A stretch of DNA of 64,000 bases, from contig JAKLEA010000009.1 in the NCBI GenBank assembly GCA_022711755.1, positions 62,001-126,000 on the forward strand, given 5' to 3'. The notes under the pieces were generated by a model. That model worked only from the letters and a program-made list of their open reading frames with translations. It did no database searches and was not told the origin of the DNA. This DNA comes from Planctomycetota bacterium. GTDB lineage: Bacteria > Planctomycetota > Brocadiia > SM23-32 > JAKLEA01. Of this stretch, positions 1 through 9,060 are shown piece after piece (the stretch's first letter is position 1; the number at the start of each line of letters is the position of its first letter). Made by a program: the position numbers and the translations under genes.

Positions 1-26
1 GGACATGATGTAAGCGCGGCGCGAAT

Positions 27-1103
27 TCAATCCCCGTTCCCGCGCAATGATAAACGCGCTGCTGCGAGGACAATCCGCGCCCGGCGGCGCGAGCGGGCGA
101 AGGCGCTCCGGAACAACGGGATGCCCAGCCAGCGGAAAGTCAGCGCCACGTCCTCGGGGCATGCCTCCACGCATTTCATGCACATGACACAGTTTCTGTC
201 CGTCACGTCGAGATCGGGGGGGGATATGCGGGCGATTGAGGATGAACCTTGCAGCAGCGGCGGGGCTGTCTTGCGGCGCACCTTTCTGACACCCATCGGG
301 CATACTCTTTCGCAGGTCCCGCATGAACTGCACATGGTCGTGTTCTTCCAGAGCGACGGACCGGCAAGAACATCCGCCCGCGCAAGGCTCATAAGCGCGC
401 CCAGCGGACACGTTCTGCACCACGCGCGGCGGATGGCTAACGATCCCAACACAAGCCAGACGAGCAGAATCAGGCCTGTTGCTGATGCCGCGCTTGTTAC
501 CCATCCTGAACGATTAATCAAAAAGGCGGTTCCATGCCTTCCCTGCGCCAGCGCGATTGCCCGCTCCCACGGGCAGATCAAGCCATAAGGATTGGGCCTG
601 AAGTCGAGATGACTTGACAGAGAGAGATGACTTGACGGGGAAGGTCCTTGAAATAAAACGATCATTGGACTGAACACAGTGATGACCAGCAGCAGAATTC
701 CGGCAGCTTTCATCGTCCGTGCCGCGTTGCGCCCGGGATGCAAATGCGGCAATCCCAGCGACGATCTCAATAATGATGCGACGTCCTGCATGAAGCCTAT
801 CGGGCAGATCCATCCGCACCACAGTCTTCCAAAGACCGCGAAAAGCGCAACGGCGAGCATTATCGGTACAACCGGGTGCGGAAGACTGCCGGTCAGGATA
901 GAAGGCGCTGCGAACTGAATCTCGGTCAGCAGACCGATTGCGGGAGCATCCGCGCCGGCTCCGATGAGAACGGGCAGAACAAGCCGGCCTTCCCCTAATT
1001 TCACGACGTCCAGCCCTATCCATGCGCCCCAGACCAGAACGATAAAGGCGGACGACTGCATGGCGAAACGAAACGGACCGAGAAGGAAAACGAGTTTCTT
1101 CAC
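27..1103 (-). CDS. NapH-like membrane polyferredoxin
   Basis: This 358-residue protein resembles the NapH/NosR/YccM family, membrane iron-sulfur proteins that pass electrons between the quinone pool and redox partners. Five or so hydrophobic segments fill the first 240 residues. The family's two cytoplasmic cysteine motifs are visible (CGWICPIG near residue 95 and CRTCPLG near 230). Two ferredoxin-type clusters follow, CSSCGTCERVCPMG near 257 and CVMCMKCVEACPE near 305, each able to bind a 4Fe-4S cluster. The start codon overlaps the stop of the upstream URO-D-like gene, so the two are translationally coupled. A plausible inference is that it supplies electrons for reductive reactivation of a corrinoid enzyme, but no corrinoid protein is in view. 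The family is clear; the partner is unknown. Confidence 0.8.
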   Translation of the reverse strand: MKKLVFLLGPFRFAMQSSAFIVLVWGAWIGLDVVKLGEGRLVLPVLIGAGADAPAIGLLTEIQFAAPSILTGSLPHPVVPIMLAVALFAVFGRLWCGWICPIGFMQDVASLLRSSLGLPHLHPGRNAARTMKAAGILLLVITVFSPMIVLFQGPSPSSHLSLSSHLDFRPNPYGLICPWERAIALAQGRHGTAFLINRSGWVTSAASATGLILLVWLVLGSLAIRRAWCRTCPLGALMSLARADVLAGPSLWKNTTMCSSCGTCERVCPMGVRKVRRKTAPPLLQGSSSIARISPPDLDVTDRNCVMCMKCVEACPEDVALTFRWLGIPLFRSAFARSRRRARIVLAAARLSLRGNGD

Positions 1104-2245
1104 CTCTTCAATCGCCTGTTACGGTTGTAGTCGTTGACGATGTCGCTGACCATCCTTACGCGGTGGAAGTCGGCGTCGGCAGGCACGTTGTCGCCCATGC
1201 CCAGGATGAAGCCGGGACGATGCCCGATCTTGTCGAGAAGATCGTTCAGGAATCGCGCCAGATCGTCCCGCGTTCCCCCCTGCTCGCACATCAGGATGGA
1301 GGGCAGGCCGCCTTGAATGACCACCTTGCCACTGCAGACGTCAAGCGCATCAACCATGTCTAGCCTCGTCATCGGGCGCGGCGTGACGGCCTCAATCACG
1401 TCCAAACCGCAATCCGGGACGAGGCTCAGTATGCCCTCCACTCTTCCGCACCAGTGTCCCTGCGCGATCTTGCCCGCCGGATGCAGGATTTCACGGACGG
1501 CGTGGTAATACGGAATGGCGTATTTCTTGAAGTAGTCCGGCGGCGTTGTCCAGCAGTCCATGTTGTCGCCGTTCGAGATCAACTCAAGCGGGCATTTTGC
1601 CGCTATGCGATAGGCCTCCAGGAACTTCGCCATGCAGACTTCAAGGAATTCGTCAACCTCCTTCGGATAGTCCTGCATCAGGTAGAAGGCGTCTTCATAC
1701 CCGACGTCCACCTTGGCGAACTGGATGTATGGAACTGCGTGAAGGCACGTAAGGACGATGCCGTCATCGCCGACCTCCTTCAGCGCCTTGAGCGCCGGTT
1801 CGAAGTGCGGCTCATCATGTTCCGACTCCACGATGTATCGCATGACGCGCAGATCGTCCACGGTCTTTACCGCGTGCTCCTTCAGGAACCACGCGCCGCT
1901 GAAGTCCGACGCCTGTATATGGACGGTCCGCACCTCGCCGACCGGGGTCTTCGTGATCGTAACGCGCCTGCCGTCCTCGGTCCGGGATTCGCTCGTTACG
2001 CCGTCGCGGCTCGATTTCATGATTCCGACGCGACGCCAGATCGTCGCGTCAACGGCGCGGATAAGATCGTTAGGTTCAAGACCGGCGTAGGCTTCCGGGA
2101 TGGTTCCCTGCTGCCTGTTGATGGAATACCACCAGTCGAAGTTCGGCGCCCAGACAAGCTCGTCGGTCTGCCTGCCCCGCAGGGCCGCCAGGTAACGTTC
2201 CTTCCGCGTCATCGTCGCTGTAGTAAAGGTTGCGTTGTCCGCCAT
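1100..2245 (-). CDS. Uroporphyrinogen decarboxylase (URO-D) superfamily protein
   Basis: The 381-residue product has a URO-D-type TIM barrel, starting with the family-like MTRKERYLAALRG segment and ending with a C-terminal block containing VVIQGGLPS and FILGMGDNVPADA. In this superfamily true HemE makes coproporphyrinogen, while many paralogues are corrinoid methyltransferases (MtaA/MtbA type). The sequence looks like the second kind, with the active-site style segment GHWCGRVEGI near residue 260. The open frame extends upstream to 2740, but that part runs antisense through tsaB. The ATG at 2245 has a GGAG about 9 bases ahead and was chosen. It is coupled to the polyferredoxin gene by an ATGA overlap. 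It is probably not hemE itself; the substrate cannot be read from sequence. Confidence 0.75.
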   Translation of the reverse strand: MADNATFTTATMTRKERYLAALRGRQTDELVWAPNFDWWYSINRQQGTIPEAYAGLEPNDLIRAVDATIWRRVGIMKSSRDGVTSESRTEDGRRVTITKTPVGEVRTVHIQASDFSGAWFLKEHAVKTVDDLRVMRYIVESEHDEPHFEPALKALKEVGDDGIVLTCLHAVPYIQFAKVDVGYEDAFYLMQDYPKEVDEFLEVCMAKFLEAYRIAAKCPLELISNGDNMDCWTTPPDYFKKYAIPYYHAVREILHPAGKIAQGHWCGRVEGILSLVPDCGLDVIEAVTPRPMTRLDMVDALDVCSGKVVIQGGLPSILMCEQGGTRDDLARFLNDLLDKIGHRPGFILGMGDNVPADADFHRVRMVSDIVNDYNRNRRLKR

Positions 2246-2399
2246 GCGATGCGCTCCGAATTGCGCTTGATGTGAAAACCGCCGTTGCCATGAATGCGCG
2301 ACGCGAATAGTATACCCCGACGTTGCCGCATTTGCCGATGTTTTTCGCGCAAAGACTGACGCATCACTCAGAACGGACGCGGTTCGCCTCGGAAATTCC

Positions 2400-3095
2400 A
2401 TGCTTATCCTGGCCATAGAAACAACAGGCAAGACCGGCTGCGTGGCGCTTGCAAGGGATGGAGAGGTCATCGTCGAGCGATATCTCGACGGAAAACTCAG
2501 CCACGGCAGGGACCTTGTGCCGGCCATTGACGCCGTCTTCGCGGAAACCGGGTCATCAAGATCCGACGTTGGGCTTGTCTGCGTCAGCGGCGGGCCGGGG
2601 TCTTTCACCGGCCTGCGCGTCGGCGTAACCTGCGCCAAGGCGCTGTCATACGCGCTTGGCAAGCCGGTTGTGTCGGTTCCCACACTGGAGGTCATGGCGT
2701 GGAACGCGGCCGGCATGGCCGGACACGTCTGCCCCGTCATGGACGCCCGCCGAGAGCGCGTCTACGCCGCGCTCTTCAAGGATGACGGCACGGGGGGACT
2801 TGCGACCGTCTGGCCGACCAGACTCATCCCCCCCGGCGATCTTCCGGCGCTTCTGCCGGAAGACACGCTCGTTTTCGGCAACGGGGCCGGACGCTACCCG
2901 GAATTCTTCAAACGCTTCCGCATCGGCGCAGCCGAGCTTCAGAACGGACGCGCAGCGGTTGTCGCCCGACTCGGTTTCGAGCGCTTCCGCAAGGGGATGA
3001 CTGAGAATCCGATCTCGCTGGTTCCCAATTACTGCCGGCTTTCAGACGTGGAAGAGAAATACGGTCAGACCGGTCCGAACGATCCGGGCAGATGA
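2400..3095 (+). CDS. tsaB: tRNA threonylcarbamoyladenosine biosynthesis protein TsaB
   Basis: The 231-residue protein starts MLILAIETTGKTGCVAL, the typical ASKHA-fold opening of TsaB (YeaZ), and has the conserved block SGGPGSFTGLRVGVT near residue 63. TsaB is the dimerisation partner of TsaD in the complex that places N6-threonylcarbamoyl on A37 of ANN-decoding tRNAs. The length is normal. It lacks the HxxxH metal site of TsaD, as expected for TsaB. It is transcribed divergently from the URO-D-like gene, and its stop overlaps the ATG of the next gene (ATGA), so the downstream lipoprotein is probably co-translated. Confidence 0.93.
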   Translation: MLILAIETTGKTGCVALARDGEVIVERYLDGKLSHGRDLVPAIDAVFAETGSSRSDVGLVCVSGGPGSFTGLRVGVTCAKALSYALGKPVVSVPTLEVMAWNAAGMAGHVCPVMDARRERVYAALFKDDGTGGLATVWPTRLIPPGDLPALLPEDTLVFGNGAGRYPEFFKRFRIGAAELQNGRAAVVARLGFERFRKGMTENPISLVPNYCRLSDVEEKYGQTGPNDPGR

Positions 3096-4969
3096 GAACT
3101 TATATGCGCGACGCAATGCACAAAGGCGTATTCCTCGTCGCAATCCTCGCATTCGTCGCGAGACAGACAGGCTGTTCCGGCATTCGATATAATTTAAATC
3201 TCGGTGATTCGCCACTGGCACTGGTGGAAGCGGACGGCTCCATCAGCTTGCGCAGTCCTGTTCTGTATTCTTCTAATACCGAGGTTAAGAGTCTGGAGAC
3301 GTTACAGGTCATTCCCGGGCTTCGCGCCTTGCCCGATGGTTTATGCTGGAGCAGCGACGGCGGGACGATCTTCTACATATCGGATGCCGCCGGCACACCG
3401 GACATCTGGCAGGTTAATCTTGAAACACGCAGTAGAGCGCCGCTTCGCGTTACACCCTGGCGCGAATCAGAGCCGCATCTGTTGCCCGGCGGCGATCGTA
3501 TCGCCTTCCTCTCAGACGAAGGCGGGATGGACGATATCTGGATTTTCGAGCTTGCCACCCGTCGCGCCTATCCACTTACACGCGACGAGGCCGGAGAGTC
3601 GCCGTTGCGGACATCAATCAAGGCTAAAACATCGGTTTTCGCAAGCCACCGCCTTGATGGGAAATGCGATATTGTTATTGCGCGATGGCCGGGGGGAGAG
3701 CTGTTCAGATTCCCCGTCAAGGAGACGGATATCATAATGGTTGACATCTCGGCGGATGGGGAGAAGGTTGCGTGGGCATCAGGGGATACGCTTGTGGAGG
3801 CAAAGCTCAAAAGAGGTGAAACGCCGCAACTGGAGATACTGCGCCGACTAAATACTGACGATGTTGCCATGTGGTATTCCGGATATTACGGAAAAGATGA
3901 ACTCAATATCTGGCCGGTTGATAAATCCGCCGGAAACAAGGAGACGATTCCCATCCCCGACCAAATCGAAGCAGGGACGTCGGAAGACGCCCGCGCCGGG
4001 ATCATTAGCTGCATTGAGGCGTTGCCGGCACAGGACGCGCTCCAGTGGCGAATCGGGCATTTTCCCTCATGGTTCGAAGAACGTATCCGGAAGGTCCACG
4101 ATATCGCCGAGTCGTCGCAGGGCGAGGAGTGGGCGGAGGCGCGAATGTTGTCGCGCGCGTGCCTAGCATTTCGCACCGAGGAACTGGAAGCCCTGCTAGA
4201 AGACACGGAAGTAACAGCGCATGCAGGAACGCAGTATGCTGCGCCCATGCCGGAAACCGCCTCGATTGTGCGGTTCCTGCTGGCGAATGTCTACCAGACA
4301 GAAGGGCGCTTTCCGGAAGCGCTCAAAGAGATGAGGCGATTCTGCCTCGAATGGGGCAACACGGAGGCTGTGGCATACGTTCCTGTAATTGACGAACTCC
4401 TCAAGATCACATCTCGCTACCCGTATGTCGTTGATCGCTGGATGCGGGCGGAAAGGCTCGCGCGGCGCGGGCCGTGGGCCTTCTGGAGAATCCTTGCGCC
4501 GGAGTCTCTGGATTTGTACTCCACAAAGCGCGAACTGCAGGAATGCCTGGCAGTGCAATCGAGAGGAGGGGAACCCGCGATATTCCTTGAAGCATTCTTC
4601 CCAGGGTTGGATGAAGCCATCCCTGCCATGTTGGACGATCCGCTGATACGCGAGGCTCTTGCGGAATATCGCATCGTCGAGGAGCGGTACCCGGAACTCG
4701 AGACTTCGTCGTGGGCGTTATTCCGTCTTGCGTCTCTCTCGCCGGATTGGGCAAGGTTGCCGCTTTATCGGCGCTATCTGCACGGCCGGCGGCGCGACAT
4801 GTTCTTCGAGCCTGCGGTTGAGAGCCTTGTCGAGTTCTCGGCGCGCCAAAGATGCGCCGGCTCCGCTTATGAATTGCTGCGCGACGTCCATCCGGCGGAC
4901 GATTCCGAAAACGCCGCCGTTATCCATGCGCGCGAACGCCTGCTGCACAGTATGGTCACCCGCGATTGA
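3092..4969 (+). CDS. Putative lipoprotein with WD40/TolB-like (PD40) propeller and helical C-terminus
   Basis: The 625-residue protein has a short N-terminal hydrophobic signal ending in QTGC, a weak lipobox near residue 28. Residues about 80-200 carry PD40-type repeats like those of TolB, for example LCWSSDGGTIFYISD, PHLLPGGDRIAFLSDE and MDDIWIFEL. The rest is a long charged helical region with TPR-like texture (ARACLAFRTEELEALLED and similar). Such propellers often bind peptides or glycans at the cell envelope. The start codon overlaps the tsaB stop. An internal ATG at 3107 or 3119 could be the true start, since either still leaves a signal sequence. No specific function can be assigned. 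Confidence 0.6.
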   Translation: MRTYMRDAMHKGVFLVAILAFVARQTGCSGIRYNLNLGDSPLALVEADGSISLRSPVLYSSNTEVKSLETLQVIPGLRALPDGLCWSSDGGTIFYISDAAGTPDIWQVNLETRSRAPLRVTPWRESEPHLLPGGDRIAFLSDEGGMDDIWIFELATRRAYPLTRDEAGESPLRTSIKAKTSVFASHRLDGKCDIVIARWPGGELFRFPVKETDIIMVDISADGEKVAWASGDTLVEAKLKRGETPQLEILRRLNTDDVAMWYSGYYGKDELNIWPVDKSAGNKETIPIPDQIEAGTSEDARAGIISCIEALPAQDALQWRIGHFPSWFEERIRKVHDIAESSQGEEWAEARMLSRACLAFRTEELEALLEDTEVTAHAGTQYAAPMPETASIVRFLLANVYQTEGRFPEALKEMRRFCLEWGNTEAVAYVPVIDELLKITSRYPYVVDRWMRAERLARRGPWAFWRILAPESLDLYSTKRELQECLAVQSRGGEPAIFLEAFFPGLDEAIPAMLDDPLIREALAEYRIVEERYPELETSSWALFRLASLSPDWARLPLYRRYLHGRRRDMFFEPAVESLVEFSARQRCAGSAYELLRDVHPADDSENAAVIHARERLLHSMVTRD

Positions 4970-5000
4970 GCAGCAGCGGTTGAGTCGTTATCGCCGCGCC

Positions 5001-5834
5001 TCACATCTCCATGATCTTGTCCACTGTCCTGCTGATCTTGAGCAGATGCTCAGGCTCCAGATCTCCGTATTCTGCTGTCAGCGGGCCTTTATACCTGATC
5101 CGGCGCAGTTCCTTCATCACCGCCGGGAAATTGCAGTCGCCCTCGGTAAGATCAACGAACCCGCGCCAGCCGCCGATGGCCTTCTTCCAGTCCTTCAGGT
5201 GGACCATCATCACGCGCTTGCCCATCGTCCTGATCCATTCCTCGGCGGGGCTTGTGTTGAGCATGTTGCCCGTGTCCATGTAGAAGCCGATCAGCGGGCT
5301 GTCGAACTGGTCAATGAAGTCGCGATATTCGATCGGGCTGAGGAGCAGGCTGTTCCAGACGTATTCCAGCGCCATGCCGCAGTTGAGCTTTTCGGAGGTT
5401 TTCAGCCCGCTGCGGATCATCTCTGCGCCCTTCTTCACGCACGTCTCGTATGGAATCAGGTCGCCCTTCTTGTCGCGGGAGCCGTGCCCGCCCGGAATGG
5501 CGAGAATCTGCGGCAGCCGCAGCCATGCGCCAAGCTGGATGCCGGTCTTGAGAATCATCTTCGCCTTGCCGCGAATCTCCGGCTCCGAGGCGGTCAGGCG
5601 ATAGCGTCCGTTCAATCCCCACATCAGGCCGATGATCTCGATCCCCGCCTCATCAGCCTGCGCCAGCAGGCGGTCGCACTCGGCCCGCGTGGTCTGCGGA
5701 TTTATCAGCCCCCCCTTGTCCGATGCGCAAACCTCGACCCCCTCGAATCCCGCCTCTCTAATCTTCTTGAAGACCTCCAACGGGGTCATCTCTCCGTGTC
5801 CCTTGATCGCAGCGTGAATTATGCATTTCTTCAT
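5001..5834 (-). CDS. Sugar phosphate isomerase/epimerase family protein (AP-endonuclease-2-like TIM barrel)
   Basis: The 277-residue protein matches the xylose-isomerase-like TIM barrel family. Metal-ligand style segments are visible: EYVWNSLL near 155, GFYMDTGNML near 184, VHLKDWK near 214, and a late glutamate in TAEYGDLEPEHL near 255. Members include hydroxypyruvate isomerases, tagatose 3-epimerases and IolE/IolI-type inositol enzymes. A GGGAGAA ribosome site lies 6 bases before the ATG. It converges with the propeller lipoprotein gene. It fits the window's theme of sugar catabolism; the substrate is not known. Confidence 0.8.
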   Translation of the reverse strand: MKKCIIHAAIKGHGEMTPLEVFKKIREAGFEGVEVCASDKGGLINPQTTRAECDRLLAQADEAGIEIIGLMWGLNGRYRLTASEPEIRGKAKMILKTGIQLGAWLRLPQILAIPGGHGSRDKKGDLIPYETCVKKGAEMIRSGLKTSEKLNCGMALEYVWNSLLLSPIEYRDFIDQFDSPLIGFYMDTGNMLNTSPAEEWIRTMGKRVMMVHLKDWKKAIGGWRGFVDLTEGDCNFPAVMKELRRIRYKGPLTAEYGDLEPEHLLKISRTVDKIMEM

Positions 5835-5888
5835 CCCTGTTCTCCCTGGATCATGCGGGGTTGCGCTGTGCGCGGCGTTCAGGCCGCC

Positions 5889-6599
5889 TCAACCGCAGTC
5901 CCTCAGTATTGAAGCAAACGTCCGGACAAGCCTTCCGGCGTCCCCAGGCGGGGGCGTGAAATCCCAGTTCGTCGAATCCTCGCCGTCGTGGTTGACGATG
6001 TAATCCGTGAATTGCTTCCCGGCCTGCATCTCGTCCCAGACCGTCGCGGCGCGGGCCTGGATATCGGCCCTTTCCGCGTCCGTGAACTTCTTGCCCTGTC
6101 GCATCGCGCGCGTGGTCTGCCGGATGCGGGAAATCTCCGACAGCAGATCGCGCTCCGTCAGCCTAGGATTATGCGCAAGCATGGCCGCAAGTTCATCGTC
6201 GGAGACCGGCGCTATGAACACCGTCCTGACCGAGAAGTCGCCCAGCCTCCCAACCACTGCGGGATGAGCCATCAACCGGGCGGCCAGTTCATAGTATAGC
6301 TCAAAGACAACGCGCCTGTTGTTCTCAAGCAGCCCGGCGACCTCCAGCATGTCCACAGCCTGCCACGTGGCCCTGACCTTGCCGACCAGAAACCGGTCAG
6401 GCGGCATGGAGCGGATTTCGTCCTCTGTCGTGAAGTGGAAATCTCGTCCTATCGGTTCGCCGGGACGGGGTGGACGGCAGGTATAGGGCACTGGACGGGC
6501 AAAATGCAGATCGGGATAAAGCTTCTCAATGGCCAGCAGAAGCGGCGTCTTGCCGGCGCACGATGGGCCGGACAGGACGACGACAAGTCCTTTTCCCAT
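5889..6599 (-). CDS. Guanylate-kinase-like P-loop protein
   Basis: The protein (236 residues from the ATG at 6599) begins MGKGLVVVLSGPSCAGKT, a Walker A motif, followed by TCRPPRPGEPIGRDFHF, which resembles the GMP-binding segment TTRxPRxGExxGxDYhF of guanylate kinase. The second half (from about residue 120) does not follow canonical Gmk and is longer than usual. This suggests a divergent paralogue, not the housekeeping gmk. An ATG 24 bases upstream (6623) is possible, but its purine-rich ribosome site abuts the start codon. It reads toward the isomerase gene and may be co-transcribed with it. The substrate is unknown. Confidence 0.6.
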   Translation of the reverse strand: MGKGLVVVLSGPSCAGKTPLLLAIEKLYPDLHFARPVPYTCRPPRPGEPIGRDFHFTTEDEIRSMPPDRFLVGKVRATWQAVDMLEVAGLLENNRRVVFELYYELAARLMAHPAVVGRLGDFSVRTVFIAPVSDDELAAMLAHNPRLTERDLLSEISRIRQTTRAMRQGKKFTDAERADIQARAATVWDEMQAGKQFTDYIVNHDGEDSTNWDFTPPPGDAGRLVRTFASILRDCG

Positions 6600-6760
6600 G
6601 GCATCCCGCCTGAGCAACGACATCTCCTTCCGCGTTCATAACGCGCGCAGACACGATTCTTCGCGCGCATGGACGCAGTTTCATACGCCTGAGTTCAATA
6701 ACCTTTCGCGGCGCGGGCGTCAATGCTTTTCAGGCCGGCCATCCGCCGCCCGATTGCCGG

Positions 6761-8782
6761 CTACCCCGGCAGCAACCTGACCGGCACAGGCTCCGCTCCG
6801 GACAGGTAGACAAATATCCCCACGACCATCCACACTCCCGCCATGATGCACTCGCCCAGGATGATGCCGTAGATGAGCGGACGGATCCGGTAATAGACCT
6901 TCGCCCCGCCGTAGCGCAGAATCATGACCTTGCCCATCCAGCCGAACGCGATCGGCATCCAGAAGACCTCGACCGGATATGACCGCGCAAGCACGAATCC
7001 GAGCGGATGGAAGGGCCACCACGCATATTTTAGCCGCATCCACGAAAGGAATGCTGTCGTCCCGCCGCCGATGCAAAAGTGAATCAGGTAGCGGGTCGTC
7101 TTCTGTGTGCGCTGAATCGCGCCGTTCAGTTCGCCGAACGTATCGCGGAACGCGCCGTAGGTTCCCCATCCGTCGAAACGGTGATACCCCAGCTTGTAAT
7201 GCAGCATCAGGTGCGCAAACGTCCCGACCGCCATCGCCACAAGCACCGCAGCGACGCCCGCCGCAAAGAAATGCCCCTTCTTTATGCGCTCCGACGCCTC
7301 GGTCATTCTCAGACTGTTCAGGAAGTACGGCAATAAACCTTCGCGCAGGTCGTTTATCAGGACGGCGGAGAAGAGGACGAACATGATCGAGGCGTCAACG
7401 CCGACAATGCGCACGCCGAAAATGTAGATGGCCACGTGTATCGGCCACCACGGTAATTCCACGTGGTAAAGCCCGGCTTCGATTACTGCGCGGGCCATGA
7501 CAAGGTTCATCACTACCCACATGACCAGCAGCGAAAAGGCCCAGAAAACACCCATCGCGTCATGCGCGAAATAGTATGACAGCCAGATCCACGCAAACGT
7601 GCCCGAGACAGCAAATCCTATGACGGCTTTCGCCGGGCCGCGAAAATCCTCGTCAACCGGCTGCCGCAGGACGACCTTGGGGACCGCTCTTGCGACCTGC
7701 TTCAGATATGTACGGGCGATCCACATCATCGTCGCAACCAGGAAGACGAAACCGCCGAAGGATTGTGCGCCGCGAACGTCCGATAGCGGCATCCTGCCCA
7801 TCCAAGCGTTCAACACGTCAACCCCCACCCATGCAAGGAAGAAGAACCAGAGGCTGAAGGCGACGTCCGTGGGCAGCAGCATGGCAATCGCGACCATGGA
7901 GAGGTAAAGCGTGCCGGACTTCATGTGTTCGCTGGCCTTGTCCCACGGGAACTCCAGGAAAAGAGGCTTAAGATTCCACCTTAGCTCGGCGGCCGGGAAG
8001 GTTGGATAGTACTGCTTCAATCCCCACATCGTGAAAAGGATGATCGGAATGAAAGCCCCCACCCAGGTCAACGGACTGCGGAAGAGATCGTTGAAGACCT
8101 TCCCCTTCGGCGCTTCCCTGCACAGTTCGAGGGTGAATTGAGCCAGCGGGAAGGGCAGCGATTCGCTGTGGACCCATTGCTTGCGCACGATGACGCCCAT
8201 GCAGAACATCATCATAAGCATTGCGAATATCACGGTGAACCACCGCAGGACCGGCGGAATCCACATCTCCCACGGCACATTGGCCAGCGCCCATCCCGCC
8301 TCCTTGTCCCCCTCAAGGAACTTGGCGACCACGTCGCTTTCGGCGTCAAGCGTGACAAGCAGCGACTGTGGAATGTAAGGTGTCAGCTTTACGAAAATGG
8401 GGTCGAACCGCGCCCGGTCAACCGGCGTGATGAACATGTTGAAGAAATAGCGCATCAGGCCGGAGGCTGGAATACACCCGGCGACGGCCATCATCATCCA
8501 TATCACCATCAGTTCTGACGCGCTTAGATGACGCCCTTCGGCAACGAACTTAACAAATGTGTTGACAAAGAGCGTCAGCAGTACCATCGTGAAGACTATG
8601 CCGACGGGAAGGTGATTGCCGACGAAGAAGGTGTTGTAGAGATAGTAATCGTTATACGGCGTGAAGCCTGCCACGAACGCCGCCCCCAGCAGACCGATGG
8701 TGAACGATCTCCAGGAGACACCGCTGTGGCGTCCGACCTGCTCAACGTCAATGGCCGAAATAAACTTGTCTTTTGGCGACAT
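6761..8782 (-). CDS. Large polytopic membrane protein, DUF6785/DUF6784-like
   Basis: The 673-residue protein is almost wholly hydrophobic, with some 12-15 predicted membrane spans and short loops. From memory of the family it resembles DUF6785/DUF6784 proteins, OPT-transporter-like membrane proteins frequent in Planctomycetota, Lentisphaerota and Armatimonadota. Typical traits are a charged cytosolic N-terminus before the first helix, and the aromatic segment ELPWWPIHVAIYIFG near residue 450. No cytoplasmic enzyme domain is visible. There is no strong ribosome site ahead of the ATG. It may be a transporter for an oligomeric substrate, but this is inference. Confidence 0.6.
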   Translation of the reverse strand: MSPKDKFISAIDVEQVGRHSGVSWRSFTIGLLGAAFVAGFTPYNDYYLYNTFFVGNHLPVGIVFTMVLLTLFVNTFVKFVAEGRHLSASELMVIWMMMAVAGCIPASGLMRYFFNMFITPVDRARFDPIFVKLTPYIPQSLLVTLDAESDVVAKFLEGDKEAGWALANVPWEMWIPPVLRWFTVIFAMLMMMFCMGVIVRKQWVHSESLPFPLAQFTLELCREAPKGKVFNDLFRSPLTWVGAFIPIILFTMWGLKQYYPTFPAAELRWNLKPLFLEFPWDKASEHMKSGTLYLSMVAIAMLLPTDVAFSLWFFFLAWVGVDVLNAWMGRMPLSDVRGAQSFGGFVFLVATMMWIARTYLKQVARAVPKVVLRQPVDEDFRGPAKAVIGFAVSGTFAWIWLSYYFAHDAMGVFWAFSLLVMWVVMNLVMARAVIEAGLYHVELPWWPIHVAIYIFGVRIVGVDASIMFVLFSAVLINDLREGLLPYFLNSLRMTEASERIKKGHFFAAGVAAVLVAMAVGTFAHLMLHYKLGYHRFDGWGTYGAFRDTFGELNGAIQRTQKTTRYLIHFCIGGGTTAFLSWMRLKYAWWPFHPLGFVLARSYPVEVFWMPIAFGWMGKVMILRYGGAKVYYRIRPLIYGIILGECIMAGVWMVVGIFVYLSGAEPVPVRLLPG

Positions 8783-8964
8783 TTCGCAAGGCTGCCGTCA
8801 GGAATGCGCGAAGGCGTCAGGCTGGCCGCATGAGAGTGAAGAATCCCTCGTCGCGTGAGACGGTATTCTAGCCGCTGCCGCAACTGCCGCAAGCGGATAT
8901 TGAAGGATTTGCCGCCGGGGCCGCCGGGAAAACCTGTTCTCCGGGATACAGATTTCAACCGGCA

Positions 8965-8992
8965 TTGACAGCCCCCCCGTCACGGTTATAAT
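8965..8992 (+). promoter_or_regulatory. Consensus sigma-70 promoter ahead of argB
   Basis: A perfect -35 (TTGACA, 8965-8970) and a perfect -10 (TATAAT, 8987-8992) are separated by 16 bases. The argB start lies about 68 bases beyond the -10. It sits in the 278-base gap between the divergent DUF6785 gene and argB and is the strongest promoter seen in the window. No ARG-box-like palindrome was recognised beside it. Confidence 0.75.
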
Positions 8993-9060
8993 CGCGTCCC
9001 GCCAAACGGCCCGACGCGGGCCGCCCCCCCCGATTTCATGCCGGTCTGGAGTTGTTTGAG

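Noticed and set aside
2246..2740. N-terminal extension of the URO-D-like frame
   Set aside because: It runs antisense through tsaB, has no URO-D homology, and a good ribosome site exists at 2245.
5889..6623. Housekeeping guanylate kinase gmk
   Set aside because: The P-loop and PRPGE segment fit, but the second half diverges and the length is unusual, so the symbol was withheld.
8783..9060. Riboswitch or ARG-box in the argB leader
   Set aside because: Only the sigma-70 promoter is supported; no palindrome or conserved aptamer pattern was recognised.
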